A stretch of 12,852 bases of DNA from Actinomycetota bacterium (lineage in GTDB: Bacteria > Actinomycetota > Actinomycetes > Nanopelagicales > Nanopelagicaceae): positions 1 to 12,852 of the forward strand of contig WLNN01000020.1 in the NCBI GenBank assembly GCA_009699765.1, read 5' to 3'. Numbering within the stretch: position 1 is the stretch's first letter; the number at the start of each line of letters is the position of its first letter. Positions 1 to 8,223 of this stretch are shown here, in pieces. The translations under genes and the position numbers were made by a program. The notes beneath the pieces were generated by a model. That model did no database searches, was not told the DNA's origin, and saw nothing but the letters and a program-made list of their open reading frames with translations.

Positions 1-1100
1 GACCGGTTATCCCAGAGAATCAAAATCGAGCGAATCAAGATCGCAATCAAGAAAAGAAATGCAAGAATTCCAAGTATGCCAAGTGTGGCAAATGTTTGAA
101 CTGACGCTGAATGAGCATCATTGCTTACAATATTTGTGTACTTCGAAACATCTTCCAAGGTTCGATACTGCTCATAATAACTTCCGTAATTATCTGGCCC
201 AACACCAGTAAATGGGTGATCGAAAAATTGTTTCATTCCCGCTAGCCAAAAGTTTCCTCGTATCTGAACCTGAACATCATTTCCTAGAACCGGTATCGCT
301 TTTCCTAGAAATGGCATCAGGAAGATAAATTCAGCCCAAATAATTACGGCGAAAGTTCCCAAAAATGTTCGGACGTTTAGGGTGAGATCGCGTCGGGGAA
401 TAAAGCGTCTTGCTCTGAAGAGAAGATAGGCCAAAAGAATAAATACAGTATCGAGAAAGCCTTGTAGCGGTCCAGCTAAATAGAGCGCAAAGATATTGAC
501 CAGCGCTGCAAATCCAATAACTAGGCGCCCCCTACGTGAAAGCTCTAGAGCAACGAGAATCAAAAGCGGGAAAGATGTCGCTATGAATGCCGCAAAGAAA
601 TCTGTGTTGCCGAGAGTAGAGGTAACACCTTGATCTCCAGGTAATTCAATAAGGTTAAAGTGTTGAGCGATTCCAATAACACTTACTATTTCTATTGCAG
701 CAATGTAATAGCGGAGTAAAGTAATAAAGGATTGGTAATTTAGTCTGGCGTGAAATAACGAAACCGTGAGAAGTCCGATGACGCTCGCGACGCCAACAAA
801 TCTTCCTGAGTCTCCAATAAAGGATCCCCAGAGATTTTTACTGGTAGCAAGTGAGATTATCTCTGCAACTACAAGCGCAATTACCCCAAATATTGGAAGT
901 TTGCGAAAATTAAATGACTGGGTACGACTAGCAATCACAAATGCAAATGCACTCGAAACCAATAGAAGTGTAAAGAATTGTCCTGATGCGTTCTTATCAA
1001 AGGCATGTCTGAAAATAAAGTCAGGGATATGAAACAGTGCTAATGCAAGAAATGCTGTGCCAGCTAGAGCAATACTCTTTCTCTGCACTGGAAGCGGCAT
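1..1100 (-). CDS. O-antigen ligase/polymerase-like (Wzy_C family) membrane protein, partial
   Basis: Translating the minus strand from the ATG at 1100 gives 366 open codons that run off the left edge, so the C-terminus is missing. The protein is strongly hydrophobic with about ten predicted membrane helices. Family marks of O-antigen ligases/polymerases are visible: STLGNTDFFAAF (161-172, the usual GTLGNPN-type motif), IRGNFW with Arg281, GVGPDNYG (299-306) and NDAHS with His330, followed by a TLGILG helix. In this family the Arg and His of the large periplasmic loop are needed to join glycans to a lipid or protein acceptor. The start lies 6 bases after the argG stop and has a GAGGA ribosome site about 10 bases ahead, so it is probably cotranscribed with argG. 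I see no other glycan gene nearby, so the substrate is unknown; a protein glycosyltransferase of the same fold is an alternative. Confidence 0.82.
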   Translation of the reverse strand, partial: MPLPVQRKSIALAGTAFLALALFHIPDFIFRHAFDKNASGQFFTLLLVSSAFAFVIASRTQSFNFRKLPIFGVIALVVAEIISLATSKNLWGSFIGDSGRFVGVASVIGLLTVSLFHARLNYQSFITLLRYYIAAIEIVSVIGIAQHFNLIELPGDQGVTSTLGNTDFFAAFIATSFPLLILVALELSRRGRLVIGFAALVNIFALYLAGPLQGFLDTVFILLAYLLFRARRFIPRRDLTLNVRTFLGTFAVIIWAEFIFLMPFLGKAIPVLGNDVQVQIRGNFWLAGMKQFFDHPFTGVGPDNYGSYYEQYRTLEDVSKYTNIVSNDAHSASVQTFATLGILGILAFLFLIAILIRSILILWDNR

Positions 1101-1106
1101 CGAGTA

Positions 1107-2444
<1,338 letters not shown>

Positions 2445-2447
<3 letters not shown>

Positions 2448-3626
2448 ACGGTTCAATTTCCCCGCAAGCACGGGCAATACTCCCCACATTGAAATCATTG
2501 ATTGATAACGCTCAACTTCCTCTTTTTCGACTGGCGCACCCGTTTTTACTGCTCGGATCATGAGATTTCTTGGGGTGTGTTCGCCACCAATAAATTCAAT
2601 CGCCTCAACACGATAGCCAGCAAGTTTCATTAACTGCATACGTAATGAATCAGTGATGAGATCTCCAAGCCTTTCTCGCATAATTCCATGGCGAGTCATC
2701 ATTGACCAAGGCTCTGGAGCAACTTTAATTTGGCTCTGAATATCGTGGTGGCAACATGGAGCAAAGAGAGTCAGCGGAACTCCCCGATTCACCGCCCACG
2801 CAATCGAATCGTCTGTTGCGGTATCACATGCATGCAGTGCGATCGCTACATCAGCTTCATTAACGGAAGTTGCTGAAATTTCCTCGGCCAGGAACCGAAT
2901 CGATTTTTGAATACCTAAATTTTGTGCAATTGCATTATTGCGATCACGAGAATTTGGGCGTACATCTATGCCTACGACAGAAACCGGAATTCCTTCAGCT
3001 TGTAAATATTGATGCGCACCAAAAGTGAGATAAGCATGGCCACAACCTAAATCAACAAGTCGCAATGGCGCCTCCACTGTTGGTCGTCTTACGTGGCCAG
3101 CCTCAATTGCATCATTAAGAGTTGGGATTAATAGACGCAGAAATTCTTCGACTTGCTTGTACTTATCGATCTTTGAAGGCTTTACGACTCCGTTAGCATC
3201 GGCAATTCCAACTTCACGTAAGAATGGATCTGACGCATCCAATAGCCGCTTCTTGCTCTTATCATGCGAAAGATCTCGCGTGAGTGAGTTTTTACTTCTG
3301 GAAAATAGCGGTGCGCCTTTTTTTGAGATTCGTAATGAAAGTGTCTCACCCTCATTTTCGACGAGAATGTTTGCGTATCCGGATTGTGAAAATTGGGCGA
3401 AAGGAAGATCGGCGACTAAGAAATTCTTGGACGTCATCTGACGACCGTCGCTATAGCTAACCTGAATTTGAATACCGTCTTTAATCTGCACTGGGCGAAG
3501 ATCGATGCGCTCGTGTTCAGGTTGCATATTGCGACGTCGTCCCGATAGGACTGCACGGACGAAATCTTCTTTCGTTACTGCTAACCGCAACTCTTCGAGC
3601 GCTGTGACTAGCTCTTCATCGCCCAT
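2445..3626 (-). CDS. Class I SAM-dependent methyltransferase (Methyltransf_32-like)
   Basis: A 393-residue protein. Residues 1-150 form a basic region I do not recognise. The rest is a Rossmann methyltransferase: the AdoMet loop VDLGCGHAYLT (191-201), an acidic strand end VVGIDVRPN (217-225), LHACDTATD (264-272), APCCHH (289-294) and a late HTPRNLMIRA (350-359). The LHACDTATD plus PCCHH pair is typical of the Methyltransf_32 family, whose relatives include METTL25-like proteins and, more distantly, the tRNA methylase Trm13. A nucleic acid substrate is therefore possible but not shown. It sits between a two-component system and argG with gaps of 38 and 9 bases. The ATG at 3626 has no close ribosome site but does have TAGACT six bases upstream. 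Confidence 0.85.
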
Positions 3627-3632
3627 GGGTAA

Positions 3633-3638
3633 AGTCTA
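3633..3638 (-). promoter_or_regulatory. Candidate -10 element for leaderless methyltransferase transcript
   Basis: TAGACT sits six bases before the methyltransferase ATG. The same hexamer with the same spacing, ending in CC before the ATG, precedes argG. No clear -35 is seen. It lies in the 38-base gap after the histidine kinase gene, so it could be an internal promoter separating the argG group from the two-component genes. Confidence 0.3.
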
Positions 3639-3664
3639 TCCCGTCAGGATATTCGGGTATTCAA

Positions 3665-4921
3665 TTATGTTTCGGTGCGAGATGCTGATCGAGAGATTGG
3701 ACGAGAGCCATGTGTGAATTCAGCAATTACGGCAAGGCCACCTAGTTCGCTCTTTCGAAGTGTCATCTGGCCATGCAGCTTTTCGACAACTGCAGCCATA
3801 ATGCTCATTCCGAGACCTGAGCCTCCACTCTCGCGAGAACGTGACTTATCGAAGCGATTAAGTGATCGTACTTTCTCGCGGTAAGCACTCTCAGGCAACC
3901 CGTTTCCACCATCTTCAATAATGAGAGTCACATTCTTCCCTTTTTGAGCCAGGGAAATCCGAACTGGAACATCAGTTGCGGTATGACGAGAAATATTATT
4001 GAGCGCATTTTGTATAAACCGCGTGAAGTAATCCCGGACTCCTACAACGAAAATTTCATCTGAGATTTCTATATCAATTTCTCGCACTGGATTTAGTGTC
4101 GAGAAATCTTCTGCATAGCCACGGAGGAGCAAACTCACATCAATTTCTTCTTGTTCTCTGGCTGCACTTTCACCCAACTCGGCAAGAAGTAAAAGATCAT
4201 GAATCAGTGCCTCCATTCGTGAAATTTCATTTGTCACGCGGTTGAATGCTCTTGATTTATCCTCTTCGGCACTCATCTGACCTTTACTGAGCATTTCAAC
4301 GTAACCTTTGATTACCGTTAATGGAGTGCGTAACTCATGAGAAGCATCACCAAGAAATTCCTGCATTCGCCTCAGCGCATCAACATCATCTCTTCTTTTC
4401 AAGCGACGTATAAAGAGTGATAAAAATGCAAATGCCACTAAGGACGCTAAGAGCGTAATCAGAAGAACAGAGAGTAAATCACCTTTGAGACTTCTAACGG
4501 CTTCATTAGAGGATGCAGCAATTAGAAGATAATCGCCACCGGAGATAAGAAGTGAGCGATATCTATACTGAGTGATCCCCTTTGCGGATTGAACTGATTC
4601 CGTAGCTTGAGCAGCTTCATCAAGAGAAATCGCATCAAATAGCGGAACTGTAGAATCTTTAATTATTGTGGCCGATCCATCACGAGATAAGAGTGCGAGA
4701 GTGAAGTCAAGAGAAAATTCATCGATATGGAAAAGTGCTGCACTGAGTTCTTGATTGCGTGCCTCGACGGCATCCATAATCGTCCCATTAATTTGGGCAT
4801 CAATTTTTGCTCTTGAGATGTCATAACTATGCAAAGTTGCAAAAGTGCCAATACCCGAAGTTAATACCATCACAAGAGCAATAGTGACGATACGCAATTT
4901 TGAGGTTGAGTTTAGCTTCAC
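3665..4921 (-). CDS. Two-component sensor histidine kinase, membrane-bound
   Basis: A 418-residue orthodox kinase. It has two membrane helices (about 10-31 and 148-171) around an outside sensor region of about 115 residues with no domain I recognise, then a HisKA dimerisation domain with phospho-accepting His195 in FLGDASHELRTP. The ATPase domain follows: N-box around NALNNISRH (305-313), G1 box DGGNG (337-341) and G2 box GGSGLGMSI (366-374). All catalytic motifs are present, so it should be active. The start codon is GTG (4921), overlapping the regulator's TGA in a four-base GTGA, a sign of translational coupling. It should phosphorylate the regulator encoded directly upstream. There is no clear HAMP domain between helix 2 and HisKA. 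The signal sensed cannot be told from the sequence. Confidence 0.93.
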   Translation of the reverse strand: MKLNSTSKLRIVTIALVMVLTSGIGTFATLHSYDISRAKIDAQINGTIMDAVEARNQELSAALFHIDEFSLDFTLALLSRDGSATIIKDSTVPLFDAISLDEAAQATESVQSAKGITQYRYRSLLISGGDYLLIAASSNEAVRSLKGDLLSVLLITLLASLVAFAFLSLFIRRLKRRDDVDALRRMQEFLGDASHELRTPLTVIKGYVEMLSKGQMSAEEDKSRAFNRVTNEISRMEALIHDLLLLAELGESAAREQEEIDVSLLLRGYAEDFSTLNPVREIDIEISDEIFVVGVRDYFTRFIQNALNNISRHTATDVPVRISLAQKGKNVTLIIEDGGNGLPESAYREKVRSLNRFDKSRSRESGGSGLGMSIMAAVVEKLHGQMTLRKSELGGLAVIAEFTHGSRPISRSASRTET

Positions 4922-5607
4922 TTTTTCTCAAGGAGCAGTTGGAAACCTACCCCGCGGACCGTTCGAATCGCTTCAAATCCATCATGATGAAGTTTCTTAC
5001 GAAGATATGAAATATAGGTGTCAACTACCGTTGTCTCGGTCTCAAAGTTGATCCCCCACACTTCTTCAAGGAGATAACTCTTACTTAAGACGCGTCCATT
5101 AGATTCAAGCAGTACATGGAGCAATCTAAATTCAGTTGGAGAGAGGTCAACAACTTCTCCATTAAATGTAACGCGATGAGAAGCCTCATCGAGTGTAATG
5201 GGGCCACATGAAAACGTGGTCGGTGTTTCTTGTGAAAAACTTGACCGACGTAAAATTGCTTTGATGCGCAAGATGAGCTCATCTAAACCATGAAGTGGCT
5301 TTGTTACATAGTCATCAGCGCCAAGAGTTAGCCCTCGAGTTATATCGGCTCGATCGGCTCTAGCGCTAAGCATGAGTGCTGGTGTGTTATCTCCGTTATT
5401 TCGAATGCGTTCGATAAATTCGAATCCATCCATCAAAGGCATATTAACGTCAACAATTAATAAATCAGGTTTGATTGTACGCAACATTGTTTGAGCAATC
5501 ATTGCATCTGCAGCGGCAACTGTCTCGAAGCCAGCCAACTTGAGAGCATCTGTTAAGAGAGCACGGACACCTTCTTCATCATCGATGATCATTATCAACT
5601 GTGCCAT
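4918..5607 (-). CDS. OmpR/PhoB-family response regulator
   Basis: A 229-residue regulator with an N-terminal receiver domain (about 3-118) and a C-terminal winged helix (about 130-226). The acidic pocket is Asp9/Asp10, the phospho-acceptor is Asp53 in LIVDVNMP, the switch residue is Ser81 and the conserved lysine is Lys103 in VTKPL. The DNA-binding part shows LSPTEFRLL (155-163), the recognition-helix region TVVDTYISYLRKKL (193-206) and the wing RTVRGVGFQL (215-224). The ATG at 5607 has AAGG seven bases upstream. It leads the operon with the kinase and is divergent from a secreted protein. OmpR-family regulators bind tandem direct repeats, and a set with an 11-base period lies in this intergenic region, so autoregulation and control of the divergent gene are likely. 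The exact orthologue (PhoP, MtrA, PrrA and so on) cannot be assigned by eye. Confidence 0.94.
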   Translation of the reverse strand: MAQLIMIIDDEEGVRALLTDALKLAGFETVAAADAMIAQTMLRTIKPDLLIVDVNMPLMDGFEFIERIRNNGDNTPALMLSARADRADITRGLTLGADDYVTKPLHGLDELILRIKAILRRSSFSQETPTTFSCGPITLDEASHRVTFNGEVVDLSPTEFRLLHVLLESNGRVLSKSYLLEEVWGINFETETTVVDTYISYLRKKLHHDGFEAIRTVRGVGFQLLLEKK

Positions 5608-5688
5608 GGCTCAACCTTGCCATGTACGAGCAAGCAATGCCAGTAATAGGGACTCAAAAACTGCGACACATGGTGTAGAAATCGACAA

Positions 5689-5721
5689 TTCACAGACTCT
5701 TCACAAAATCTTCAAGCACAC
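5689..5721 (+). promoter_or_regulatory. Three tandem 11-bp direct repeats, candidate response-regulator binding site
   Basis: Three head-to-tail units, TTCACAGACTC, TTCACAAAATC and TTCAAGCACAC, sit at an exact 11-base period, and a fourth degenerate unit (TTAAGCC...) reaches the ATG at 5729. OmpR/PhoB/PhoP-family proteins bind side by side to repeats one helical turn apart, and the Streptomyces PHO box is built from 11-base GTTCACC-type units. The array lies between the regulator gene and a divergent secreted-protein gene. The repeat structure is read directly; the binding is inferred. Confidence 0.55.
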
Positions 5722-5728
5722 TTAAGCC

Positions 5729-6172
5729 ATGAGAAAAAGTAGGAGAGCAGTGGGCGGTGCCGTTGCAATCGTCATGCTCACAACTATCTCTACACAATCT
5801 CCCCTTTACGCAGATTCCATTGCGCACCCGAGCGCATCTCCCACTCCTGAAACTTTTAAGGGAACCATCGAGCAATTTAAGGCTGCTCGCGATATTTATA
5901 TGGAAGAACTAAGAATTCGAAGCCAGCAAATCAAGATGATAAATATTGCTTTTAGAAATGCGATTGAAAAAACTTCCATGGACTATCGCAACGCTATGGC
6001 TCTTGCAAAGAATTTAGATCAGAGAACTTTGGTTGCTTCACAACGTAAAGCTGCTGTGGCTGCGGCAATTGTTGCTAGAGATTCAGCTATTGCCGCGTTA
6101 GGTGCAGAACCAACTCCACCGCCGGAGCCACAGAAAATGAAGAAGGCGCCTGGAAAGAGTAAGAACCGCTAG
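5729..6172 (+). CDS. Secreted helical protein of unknown function
   Basis: A 147-residue protein I cannot assign to a family. The N-terminus is a clear export signal: basic RKSRR, a hydrophobic stretch (about 8-21) and a likely signal peptidase site after SPLYA (residue 28). The mature part has a charged, alanine-rich helical region (about 42-128) that could form a coiled coil or helical hairpin, then a proline and lysine-rich tail (PTPPPEPQ, then a basic end). No lipobox cysteine and no cysteine at all are seen. The ATG at 5729 keeps the basic signal residues but lacks a ribosome site. A GTG at 5750 has AGGAG just ahead, but using it would remove the basic residues, so I prefer 5729, perhaps as a leaderless message. 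It is divergent from a two-component operon with direct repeats between them, so it may be that system's target. Confidence 0.75.
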   Translation: MRKSRRAVGGAVAIVMLTTISTQSPLYADSIAHPSASPTPETFKGTIEQFKAARDIYMEELRIRSQQIKMINIAFRNAIEKTSMDYRNAMALAKNLDQRTLVASQRKAAVAAAIVARDSAIAALGAEPTPPPEPQKMKKAPGKSKNR

Positions 6173-6513
6173 TTTATTACCGTTGGCATTGTGCGAATAG
6201 TTTCGCGACTGTAGTCCTTGCTTTTCTCATGAATCTTTCTAATTTGAAGTTCGATGTTTTTTATTGCCACATCGAAAGCCGCTAGGTCATTAAATTCGGT
6301 CGCTTCTGCGCGAAGCAACGGTCCTGATCCATGCGATGAAATAACGACTCGATGTGAGTGTTTTCCCTGATGGGGATTTAGCTCATGAGTAACTTCTACT
6401 TCTATGCGATCGATTTGAACACTAAATCGCTCCATAGAACGAAGCTTTTCTTCAGCAATTTCTTTAAAGTCACTTGCAAGGGTTGCATGTCTAGTTTGAA
6501 TATCTATTTTCAC
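6169..6513 (-). CDS. hpf: Ribosome hibernation-promoting factor, short form
   Basis: A 114-residue member of the HPF/RaiA (S30EA, sigma-54 modulation) family. The usual pattern is present: KIDIQTRHATLASDF at the start, a middle strand IEVEVTHELNPHQGKHSHRVVISSHG, then RAEATEFNDLAAFDVAIKNIELQIRKI near residues 69-93. These proteins bind the decoding centre of the 30S subunit and idle ribosomes during starvation. The length matches the short form; the extra C-terminal dimerisation domain of the ~200+ residue actinobacterial long HPF is absent. The start is GTG at 6513, with no clear ribosome site. The stop overlaps the stop of the convergent secreted-protein gene through one CTAG. The gap to the upstream membrane-protein gene is 62 bases. 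Confidence 0.88.
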   Translation of the reverse strand: MKIDIQTRHATLASDFKEIAEEKLRSMERFSVQIDRIEVEVTHELNPHQGKHSHRVVISSHGSGPLLRAEATEFNDLAAFDVAIKNIELQIRKIHEKSKDYSRETIRTMPTVIN

Positions 6514-6575
6514 ATAATAAGAATGTCACTCAAGACCTTGAAATGAAAGAGGAAAGTCAAAGAATTTTCTGTATT

Positions 6576-6950
6576 TTAGAAGAAGAAAACAGGTACTGTT
6601 AAGAGAATAGCTAATGCAAGCGCTTGGCCAATAATGAGTAGCGCCACTTTTCTATCGGCAGCTAAAGCCTCGGGCGAAACTACTTTTGATAATTTTCCAA
6701 GTTCGGAGAAGTTAAAAGTTCCCATTAATCCAAAAGCTAGACAAAATTTCTTGCGAGATTGGATATATCCAATTGCAAATATTAAGGCTGAGATAAAGAC
6801 CGGAAGACGAAGTGCCGCTGATGTAGAACCAAAAGAGAGAAGCAGCAGCACCAAATAAATAGCCCCACCGAAATATGAAACTTGCTTGCGCCGAGCAACT
6901 TCGGCCCCACCGATATTACATACCCCAGGTTGGTACTGACTCTCGCTCAA
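6576..6950 (-). CDS. Small membrane protein with GVCNIG motif, uncharacterised
   Basis: A 124-residue protein with about three membrane helices (roughly 27-43, 47-63 and 102-123). Before the first helix is GVCNIGGAEVARRK (9-22) and after the second is RKKFCLAFGLMGTFNF (66-81). The GVCNIG...R motif with a second cysteine after GYIQSRKKFC resembles a family of uncharacterised small membrane proteins as I recall it; I know of no function. Cys11 and Cys70 may sit on the same side of the membrane, depending on topology. The start is TTG at 6950, which directly follows the stop of a 48-codon gene. AGGA seven bases before the TTG supports this unusual start and suggests coupled translation. Confidence 0.75.
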   Translation of the reverse strand: MSESQYQPGVCNIGGAEVARRKQVSYFGGAIYLVLLLLSFGSTSAALRLPVFISALIFAIGYIQSRKKFCLAFGLMGTFNFSELGKLSKVVSPEALAADRKVALLIIGQALALAILLTVPVFFF

Positions 6951-7097
6951 CTATGCATCCTCAAATTCATCTTCATCGATCCATGCATCGGTTTCTGAGT
7001 CTTCCTGCTTCTCCACCCAGCTGAGAAAAGTTGCTACAGCCTTAAATGCCAAAATCGTCATGGTGATCGCAGCGAGGATGCGACGTATTGCTTTCAT
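6951..7097 (-). CDS. 48-residue microprotein with one hydrophobic helix and an acidic tail
   Basis: An ATG at 7097 opens 48 codons ending at TAG (6953-6951). The protein has a basic start (MKAIRR), a hydrophobic helix (ILAAITMTILAFKAVATFL, about 7-25), then WVEKQ and a very acidic tail ending in DEDEFEDA. This layout fits a small single-pass inner-membrane protein with the acidic tail outside the helix. It fills most of the gap between the PLP-enzyme gene and the TTG-started membrane-protein gene, and its stop touches that TTG, which argues that it is translated. There is no strong ribosome site; TATTTT lies six bases before the ATG. I do not recognise a family. It could act with the membrane protein encoded next. 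Confidence 0.65.
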   Translation of the reverse strand: MKAIRRILAAITMTILAFKAVATFLSWVEKQEDSETDAWIDEDEFEDA

Positions 7098-7103
7098 GAT
7101 CTA

Positions 7104-7109
7104 AAAATA
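7104..7109 (-). promoter_or_regulatory. Candidate -10 element for the microprotein gene
   Basis: TATTTT sits six bases before the ATG at 7097, within the 47-base gap after the upstream PLP-enzyme gene. The spacing would suit a leaderless message. No good -35 is present, so this is weak. Confidence 0.25.
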
Positions 7110-7144
7110 CTCGCTTTCCAGGCGGTTTGCCTCTTCAACACAAG

Positions 7145-8206
7145 TTAAATTGCTGACAACGCCTTAGATATATCATCCCAAATATCATCGATATGTTCGC
7201 ACCCAACAGATAAACGGATTAGGTTCTCCGAAACACTTTCACTTTCGAGAGCCCAACGGCGGCGGCGCTCCCAAGTGCTCTCTACTCCCCCGAGGCTTGT
7301 TGCATTGGTGATTAGAGTTGAACTTTCACAGACTCTATCCGTGCCAGCTACATCAGACTTAACTTCAAAGGAGATAATTGCGCCAAATCCTGGATAGCGC
7401 AGGTTGTGAATTGCTGGGTGTTCCTTTAACTTCGGAACCAACGCCTTTGCATTTTCCTGCGCCGCCTTAAAGCGAAGCGGAAAGGTACGAATTCCCCTGA
7501 GGGCAAGCCATGCTTCAAATGGACCAGGGATAGCACCTAACAGAGTACGTGCTTCCAAGAGTCGCGAATGAAGCGCTGGATCTCTTACGGTGAGCGAACC
7601 TAAAACCACATCACTATGGCCTGCTAAATACTTCGTTACTGAATGCATGGATATATCTGCACCCATCTCAAGAGGACGTTGATTTAACGGAGTGGCAAAG
7701 GTGTTATCAACTGCTACGCCCATGTTGCGTTTCTTCGCCTCGCCAATAATCACTGCCATCTCTGCGACTTCTAATCCAGGATTTGTTGGAGATTCAAGCC
7801 AGAGGAAAGCGGCTCCTATAAGTGCTTCAAATACATCTTTAGTATTTGCGATATCAACAAATCTAACTTCAAGACGACCTTGCTCGTGATATTTTTTTAA
7901 GAGCGCCATCGATCCGCTATAGCCTTGGTCTGACGCAACTATAGGAGCGCCGTGTGGAAGTAATGAGAAAACTGCAGAGATAGCAGCCATTCCAGATGAG
8001 AAAGCAAGAGTTGAATCGCCTGCTTCGAGTGCAGTGATTGCATCTTCCAGGCTATGCCAACTTTCATTTCCGAAGCGGCCATAACCAATTGCTCCACCAG
8101 CTGCAAATGTAGAGTTAAGCGAAATTGCGGTATTGAGAGGAGCCCCTGGTGTGCGCGCTGGACGTCCCGCTGTGATTGCCGCACTCTCTATACGCTGATT
8201 TTCCAT
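7145..8206 (-). CDS. Cys/Met-metabolism PLP enzyme (cystathionine gamma-synthase/lyase family)
   Basis: A 353-residue fold-type I PLP enzyme of the transsulfuration family. Visible marks: YGRFGNESWHSLEDA (42-56, in place of the usual YxRxxNPT), SSGMAA (70-75), ESPTNP (138-143), DNTFATP (167-173), PLP-binding Lys192 in HSVTKYLAGHSD, LGGVES (305-310) and RLSVGCE (331-337). The family includes cystathionine gamma-synthase, gamma-lyase and methionine gamma-lyase. The sequence after LGGVES is STWERRRRW rather than the IEHP(A)SMTH seen in classical MetB, so this is a distinct actinobacterial-style subgroup whose reaction I cannot fix. It starts 17 bases after a MalY/PatB-type C-S lyase gene. If it is the synthase, the two would convert cysteine to homocysteine for methionine. 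The ATG at 8206 has no obvious ribosome site. Confidence 0.88.
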   Translation of the reverse strand: MENQRIESAAITAGRPARTPGAPLNTAISLNSTFAAGGAIGYGRFGNESWHSLEDAITALEAGDSTLAFSSGMAAISAVFSLLPHGAPIVASDQGYSGSMALLKKYHEQGRLEVRFVDIANTKDVFEALIGAAFLWLESPTNPGLEVAEMAVIIGEAKKRNMGVAVDNTFATPLNQRPLEMGADISMHSVTKYLAGHSDVVLGSLTVRDPALHSRLLEARTLLGAIPGPFEAWLALRGIRTFPLRFKAAQENAKALVPKLKEHPAIHNLRYPGFGAIISFEVKSDVAGTDRVCESSTLITNATSLGGVESTWERRRRWALESESVSENLIRLSVGCEHIDDIWDDISKALSAI

Positions 8207-8223
8207 AGCGCAAGGGTAATGCT

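Noticed and set aside
766..1032. Plus-strand open frame of 88 codons over the left-edge membrane protein.
   Set aside because: The minus strand here reads as a continuous Wzy_C-type protein with family motifs, so the plus-strand frame is an antisense shadow.
5750..5752. GTG at 5750 as the start of the secreted protein, with AGGAG four bases ahead.
   Set aside because: It would remove the basic RKSRR residues that a signal peptide needs, so the ATG at 5729 is preferred, though not proven.
6528..6545. CAAG-GT-CTTG short palindrome between the membrane protein gene and hpf, considered as an operator or terminator.
   Set aside because: It is only four pairs per arm with no T run and could easily occur by chance.
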